From NCBI RefSeq assembly GCF_001436255.1, contig NZ_AZEI01000076.1, positions 372,001 to 436,000 of the forward strand: a stretch of DNA of 64,000 nucleotides, in the 5' to 3' direction. The DNA is from Lentilactobacillus rapi DSM 19907 = JCM 15042. Its GTDB lineage: Bacteria; Bacillota; Bacilli; Lactobacillales; Lactobacillaceae. This document shows, piece after piece, positions 61,100 to 64,000 of this stretch. Within the stretch, counting starts at the first letter, position 1. Every line of letters begins with the position of its first letter. The translations under genes and the position numbers were made by a program. The notes under the pieces are model-generated. The model was not told the DNA's origin. It worked only from the letters and a program-made list of their open reading frames with translations, and did not search any database.

Positions 61100-61699
61100 A
61101 TGAACAAGGGAAGAGTTGAAGCATTCACAGATGCAGTTTTGGCAATTATTTTGACAATTATGATTTTGGAATTTAAAACCCCAGAATCATTTTCGATTAG
61201 TGCCATTTTGGATCAGGTACCTTATTTGATCTCGTATGCAATTGGTTATTTATTTATCGGCGTGGCTTGGTACAATCATCACTATATGTTTTCAAAGACC
61301 AGATGGATCAGTCAAAATGTTTACTGGGCAAATAACTTTTGGATGTTTGCAACGTCATTTTTGCCAGTCGCAACTGCTTGGGTTGGTAAAGGATTAAACC
61401 AGCAAGGGCCTGAGATTTTTTACTTTATGGTCTACTTGCTTTGGTCGGTAGCATACTTTATCCTATCTCTCATGCTTGTGAGGGCTAACAAAAAAGACCA
61501 CCAGTGGGACGCTGCACAGAGCATTCGATCAATGGCTATTTTTCGGTTTATGCGTAACTGGAAATGGGCAAGTCTTCAGATCATCGCTTCGATTGTTGCG
61601 ATTATCTATATCCCAGCCCTTCAAATGGTCATCGTTTCGTTGTCGATCATTTTTGTTGGCGCGCGCTTTAACAAAGACAGCGACCAGTTATTTAACTAA
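61100..61699 (+). CDS. TMEM175/DUF1211-family membrane protein (putative K+ channel)
   Basis: 199 aa, about six TM helices. The family signature R-x-x-x-F-[ST]-D is GRVEAFTDAVLAIILTIMIL at the start. Bacterial members form tetrameric potassium-permeable channels. WYNHHYMFSKTRWISQNVYW is also typical. Single gene with a strong Shine-Dalgarno. Confidence 0.92.
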   Translation: MNKGRVEAFTDAVLAIILTIMILEFKTPESFSISAILDQVPYLISYAIGYLFIGVAWYNHHYMFSKTRWISQNVYWANNFWMFATSFLPVATAWVGKGLNQQGPEIFYFMVYLLWSVAYFILSLMLVRANKKDHQWDAAQSIRSMAIFRFMRNWKWASLQIIASIVAIIYIPALQMVIVSLSIIFVGARFNKDSDQLFN

Positions 61700-61869
61700 T
61701 GCATGATCAGCATGTAACCAAAAGCAACAATGCAAGTGGAGAATTGCGCTGTCAATTATTTGTTGCGTACTGATGAGTTTGTTGGCTAGGATGATGGTCT
61801 TACGCACCAGAGAAAAAGTTAAAGCAATATTTGAGCACTCCAATTGTCGCTGAAATGAGTTAGTTAAGG

Positions 61870-62209
61870 ATGTTTCTGGTCGGCATTTATGACGGTTACT
61901 TCGGTGTTGCACCCAATTTATTGATGATTGCCGTCTCCTTCAAAAATTGTTAAAGAAAACTATGCCATTTATAATTCTATGCGAAGCTTCGCGTCATTTT
62001 GTAATAACATTGTGGCAGCTACCATGTTTATTTCGATGATTCGAATCGATTGGGCAGTGATCATCCCGCTACTGATCGGGCTGTTCACGGGTGGTTACAT
62101 TGGTCCAATCATTGTGCGGTTCATCCCCTCCAAAGCAATCAAAACGGCGATTGGAATTTTCGCAATCGGGCTGGCAATCGTCTTGGGCTATCAGGCATAT
62201 CTGATGTGA
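61870..62209 (+). pseudogene. Remnant of a TauE/SafE-family membrane exporter
   Basis: Frame 1 from ATG 61870 reads MFLVGIYDGYFGVAPNLLMI, the start of the second TauE/SafE repeat, then stops at 61953. The adjacent frame (61928-62209) continues with YNSMRSFASFCNNIVAA and the family C-terminus LFTGGYIGPIIVRFIPSKAI. So there is a frameshift near 61945, and the first four TM helices are absent altogether. Not expected to function. Confidence 0.82.
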
Positions 62210-62284
62210 GTGATGCTTTCCTCTGAATTTCTCATAACCCAATTATCAAGTGAAAATTGGCATGGCCTAATCATAATTGAACGA

Positions 62285-62331
62285 GTAAAACGCTGCGTTT
62301 CACAATCAATCAGTGAAACCCAGCGTTTTAC
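62285..62331. terminator. Bidirectional hairpin between the TauE remnant and the ProX gene
   Basis: GTAAAACGCTG-C-GTTTCAC and GTGAAAC-C-CAGCGTTTTAC, 18 pairs with one C:C mismatch and a 9-nt loop. Convergent position suits termination from both sides. Confidence 0.8.
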
Positions 62332-62350
62332 GTCCAGTCAACTTTTCCGG

Positions 62351-62842
62351 TTAGTCCAAATCTAATATTGTGTAAGTGTAGCCCATCTCTTTGACAAATT
62401 TCAGAACGTCTTGAGATTTAACAAAGATCGTTCTCGTGTTGACGTTTGGATGAAATGTCCAGATCTCTTCATCCAGAATGGCTTGATCAAAATAAACATG
62501 GATATCTTTTTCATGGTTGTTAATCAAACCAAAGATTGAAACGACGCCAGGCTCCAGCCCCATTTTCTCCATAAGTGCGTCCGATGATGCCATTTTGATT
62601 CGCTTCGTATCAGTTAAATCTTGGAACTCATGAAAATCAAGCCGCTTAGCATCATCCATAACCAGAAGATAATAATCCGTTTTCTTCTTGTTAGTCATGA
62701 ACATTGTCTTCGTCCGAACGCCGGCTTTGCCTTTTATGTATTCATCAGCTTCTTCAGTGGTATGGGCTGCTGGATGCTCAACAATATCATAAGAAATGCC
62801 CATCTTATCAAGGGTTGATTTAACTAATTCAAATTGATCCAT
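62351..62842 (-). CDS. Prolyl-tRNA deacylase (ProX/YbaK family)
   Basis: 163-aa free-standing trans-editing domain of the INS superfamily that clears misacylated tRNA (Ala- or Cys-tRNA-Pro). YDIVEHPAAHTTEEADEYIKG, TKTMFMTNKKKTDYYLLVM and VSIFGLINNHEKDIHVYFD are typical. Single gene. Exact substrate class is not decidable here. Confidence 0.9.
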   Translation of the reverse strand: MDQFELVKSTLDKMGISYDIVEHPAAHTTEEADEYIKGKAGVRTKTMFMTNKKKTDYYLLVMDDAKRLDFHEFQDLTDTKRIKMASSDALMEKMGLEPGVVSIFGLINNHEKDIHVYFDQAILDEEIWTFHPNVNTRTIFVKSQDVLKFVKEMGYTYTILDLD

Positions 62843-63011
62843 TTTATCCGCTCCTATTCATATCCAGACATTTTTTGTTTTTACTAATCTTATTATTAAG
62901 ATTATCACATGCTTAGAGGTAAGTGAAGGCGGTTTCTCAACAATATGAACTAACTCAAAGACAGCAAATTTTATAGACGGGATGTTTATAAAGGTTAAAA
63001 CAAAATAAAAA

Positions 63012-63036
63012 GCTGCTATCCAAAACGGATAACAGC
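63012..63036 (-). terminator. Hairpin with T-rich tail
   Basis: GCTGTTATCC against GGATAGCAGC (one mismatch), then TTTTTATTTTG on the minus strand. It would act on transcripts reading leftward past ssrA. Confidence 0.6.
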
Positions 63037-63072
63037 CCATCCCTACCACGGTTAATTGATTCAAAAATGAAT

Positions 63073-63110
63073 GCCAAAATATCACCAAATTGCATTTGGT
63101 GATATTTGGC
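63073..63110. repeat. Strong palindrome between ProX gene and ssrA
   Basis: Arms TATCACCAAAT and ATTTGGTGATA are perfect, extended by GCCAAA/TTTGGC after one bulged A; 3-nt loop. No T-run follows, so it is not a standard terminator. Confidence 0.7.
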
Positions 63111-63122
63111 AATTTAGGAGAA

Positions 63123-63175
63123 AAATTAAAAGCCAGTCATATCAACGTTTTAAGCATTAATTACGACTGGCTTTT
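63123..63175 (-). terminator. Terminator of ssrA
   Basis: AAAAGCCAGTC and GACTGGCTTTT, 11-bp arms around a long loop, AATTTTTC on the minus strand, 10 bases after the tmRNA. Confidence 0.75.
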
Positions 63176-63184
63176 TACTATCAA

Positions 63185-63548
63185 TGGAGTCGGCGGGAGT
63201 TGAACCCGCGTCCGAGCATATCGCCACCTAGATATCTACGTTCATAGATCTATTATTTAAAGTTCACCTACTGAAACGCCATAAATCAAGGCACCCACAG
63301 TAGGCTAACCTGATTAGTCTCTTCAAATCACTTCAGGTGGGAGCAATTTGCGTGAGCCCACTAAATTTAGGACCCAGATCTAACCCATGGGCGAGATTAG
63401 GAGGATCTACGTTAAGCGCTTATTAGGCAGCTAAAGCGTAAGAATTGTTATTATTTTTTGCAGTTATAATAAACTGGGCGGTTTAACGTGACGCTGCACG
63501 AAACGCAATCCAGGCTCAACCTATACCCGTCGAATCCATAACGACCCC
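63185..63548 (-). ncRNA. ssrA: tmRNA (ssrA)
   Basis: The 5' end GGGGTCG pairs with CGACTCC near the 3' end, followed by A; the tRNA-like T-arm GCGGG-TTCAACT-CCCGC is clear. The tag reading frame (63461-63420) encodes AKNNNNSYALAA followed by TAATAA. About 364 nt. CCA is not encoded. It frees stalled ribosomes and marks the products for proteolysis. Confidence 0.96.
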
Positions 63549-63593
63549 GATACAATAGATATCTTATCATAGATTGTCCAAATATAGAAGTGA

Positions 63594-63926
63594 TTAGAAT
63601 CCAATAGAATTGTGCCTGTTTGTGCTTTTCACAATACTTTCGATCAAACCAGGGAATTCTTTGTCCAGGTCGTCCTTTCGCAAGCTTAAATAACTGTGCC
63701 GGCCTTCTCGCCTAATAGAAATCAGCCCCGATAGTCTTAAATTCCGATAATGTTGAGAAAGATTACTTTTTTTACCTAAATGTTCGAATTCCGCACATGA
63801 AATTTCGGTTCCATTATTTTCAAGTTCGGTAATGATTGCCAGCCTGGTGGGATCACTTAATGACTTCAAGATTTTTGTGATAGGAATATTTTTCAAATCA
63901 ATATCGGGTAATTGCGATTCTGCCAT
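63594..63926 (-). CDS. ArsR-family transcriptional regulator
   Basis: 110-aa winged helix. ILKSLSDPTRLAIITELE and the recognition helix region SNLSQHYRNLRLSGLISIRREGR are characteristic. The metal-binding CxC of ArsR/SmtB is missing; the only cysteine is in EISCAEFEHLG, so it may sense redox state or a non-metal ligand. Divergent from a gene starting at 63996, with a 34-bp palindrome between. Confidence 0.92.
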   Translation of the reverse strand: MAESQLPDIDLKNIPITKILKSLSDPTRLAIITELENNGTEISCAEFEHLGKKSNLSQHYRNLRLSGLISIRREGRHSYLSLRKDDLDKEFPGLIESIVKSTNRHNSIGF

Positions 63927-63949
63927 TTTCTCACCTCACAGCCTTTATT

Positions 63950-63983
63950 TTTCAACTGTTTAGTATATACTAAACAGTTGAAA
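63950..63983. promoter_or_regulatory. 34-bp perfect palindromic operator
   Basis: The left half TTTCAACTGTTTAGTAT is mirrored exactly by the right half. The centre AGTATATACT offers TATACT as a -10 element on both strands. It lies 24 nt before the ArsR start and 12 nt before the next gene, a typical site for autorepression and control of the divergent gene. Confidence 0.85.
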
Positions 63984-63995
63984 GAAGGAATCAAT

Positions 63996-64000
63996 ATGAA
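63996..64000 (+). CDS. Start of a gene cut by the window edge
   Basis: ATGAA preceded by GAAGGAA at good spacing and by the palindromic operator. Only five bases are visible. It is the likely target of the ArsR regulator; such partners are often transporters or oxidoreductases. Confidence 0.5.

Noticed and set aside
62858-63112. 84-codon frame between the ProX gene and ssrA
   Set aside because: It runs through a terminator-like hairpin and a palindrome and has no ribosome-binding site or family resemblance.

Overview
The window reads as chromosomal core DNA of a low-to-mid GC Gram-positive bacterium of the Lactobacillaceae. The clues are the tmRNA tag peptide AKNNNNSYALAA, T-box leaders in front of valS and metNIQ, a complete atp operon in the order B-E-F-H-A-G-D-C, MurT/GatD, EzrA, an S4 protein without zinc cysteines, and lactobacillus-type small proteins (DUF2969- and DUF1146-like). 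A heterofermentative lactobacillus of the buchneri group is my best guess, but species cannot be fixed from sequence reading alone. No rRNA, CRISPR array, insertion sequence or prophage was seen.

Layout. 0.15-5.6 kb (minus): cell shape and division genes mreB-mreC-mreD-minC-minD and folC. 5.7-13.5 kb (minus): valS behind a T-box, tpx, the thiI/nifS tRNA-thiolation pair, ezrA. 13.7-17.2 kb (plus): free-methionine-sulfoxide reductase, rpsD with a probable leader, rarA, a small membrane protein, a universal stress protein. 17.5-21.9 kb (minus): an orphan Rgg-like regulator, tag, a membrane glycerophosphodiesterase, ddl. 22-26.6 kb (minus): a five-gene ABC-transporter/GntR operon. 27-30.8 kb: an SPFH protein and metNIQ with its T-box. 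30.8-35.6 kb (minus): a lone GcvH-like protein, rodA/ftsW, DUF2969-like, yidD, mbl, murA, DUF1146-like. 36.2-42.7 kb: the ATP synthase operon. 43-48.6 kb (minus): upp, glyA, tsaC/sua5, prmC, prfA, tdk. 48.8-50.9 kb (plus): murT-gatD. 51-54 kb: a serine hydrolase, an unknown protein and a secreted metzincin. 54.1-54.4 kb: divergent tRNA-Gln(CUG) and tRNA-Glu(CUC). 54.6-58.9 kb (minus): pgi and a two-component system led by a C39-like protein. 59-62.2 kb (plus): HAD hydrolase, small membrane protein, TMEM175-type channel, a broken TauE/SafE gene. 62.3-64 kb: ProX-type deacylase, ssrA, and an ArsR regulator with a 34-bp palindromic operator at the window edge.

The dominant theme is envelope growth: MreBCD/Mbl/RodA (elongation), MinCD/EzrA (division placement), MurA, Ddl and MurT/GatD (precursor synthesis and lipid II amidation). 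The rest is mainly translation (ValS, S4, PrfA, PrmC, TsaC, ThiI, tmRNA, tRNAs) and energy supply.

The least ordinary items are: a C39-like protein that keeps the Cys but seems to lack the His, in an operon with a histidine kinase/response regulator pair; a secreted matrixin-like protease whose catalytic domain carries a coiled-coil insertion; a dispersed palindromic repeat family (three copies) and a second, unrelated complex hairpin; twin divergent tRNA promoters; a GcvH-like lipoyl-carrier protein with no glycine cleavage genes beside it; and a BceAB-like transporter joined to a GntR-regulated ABC pair. None is proven to be a new system; these are the places to look.
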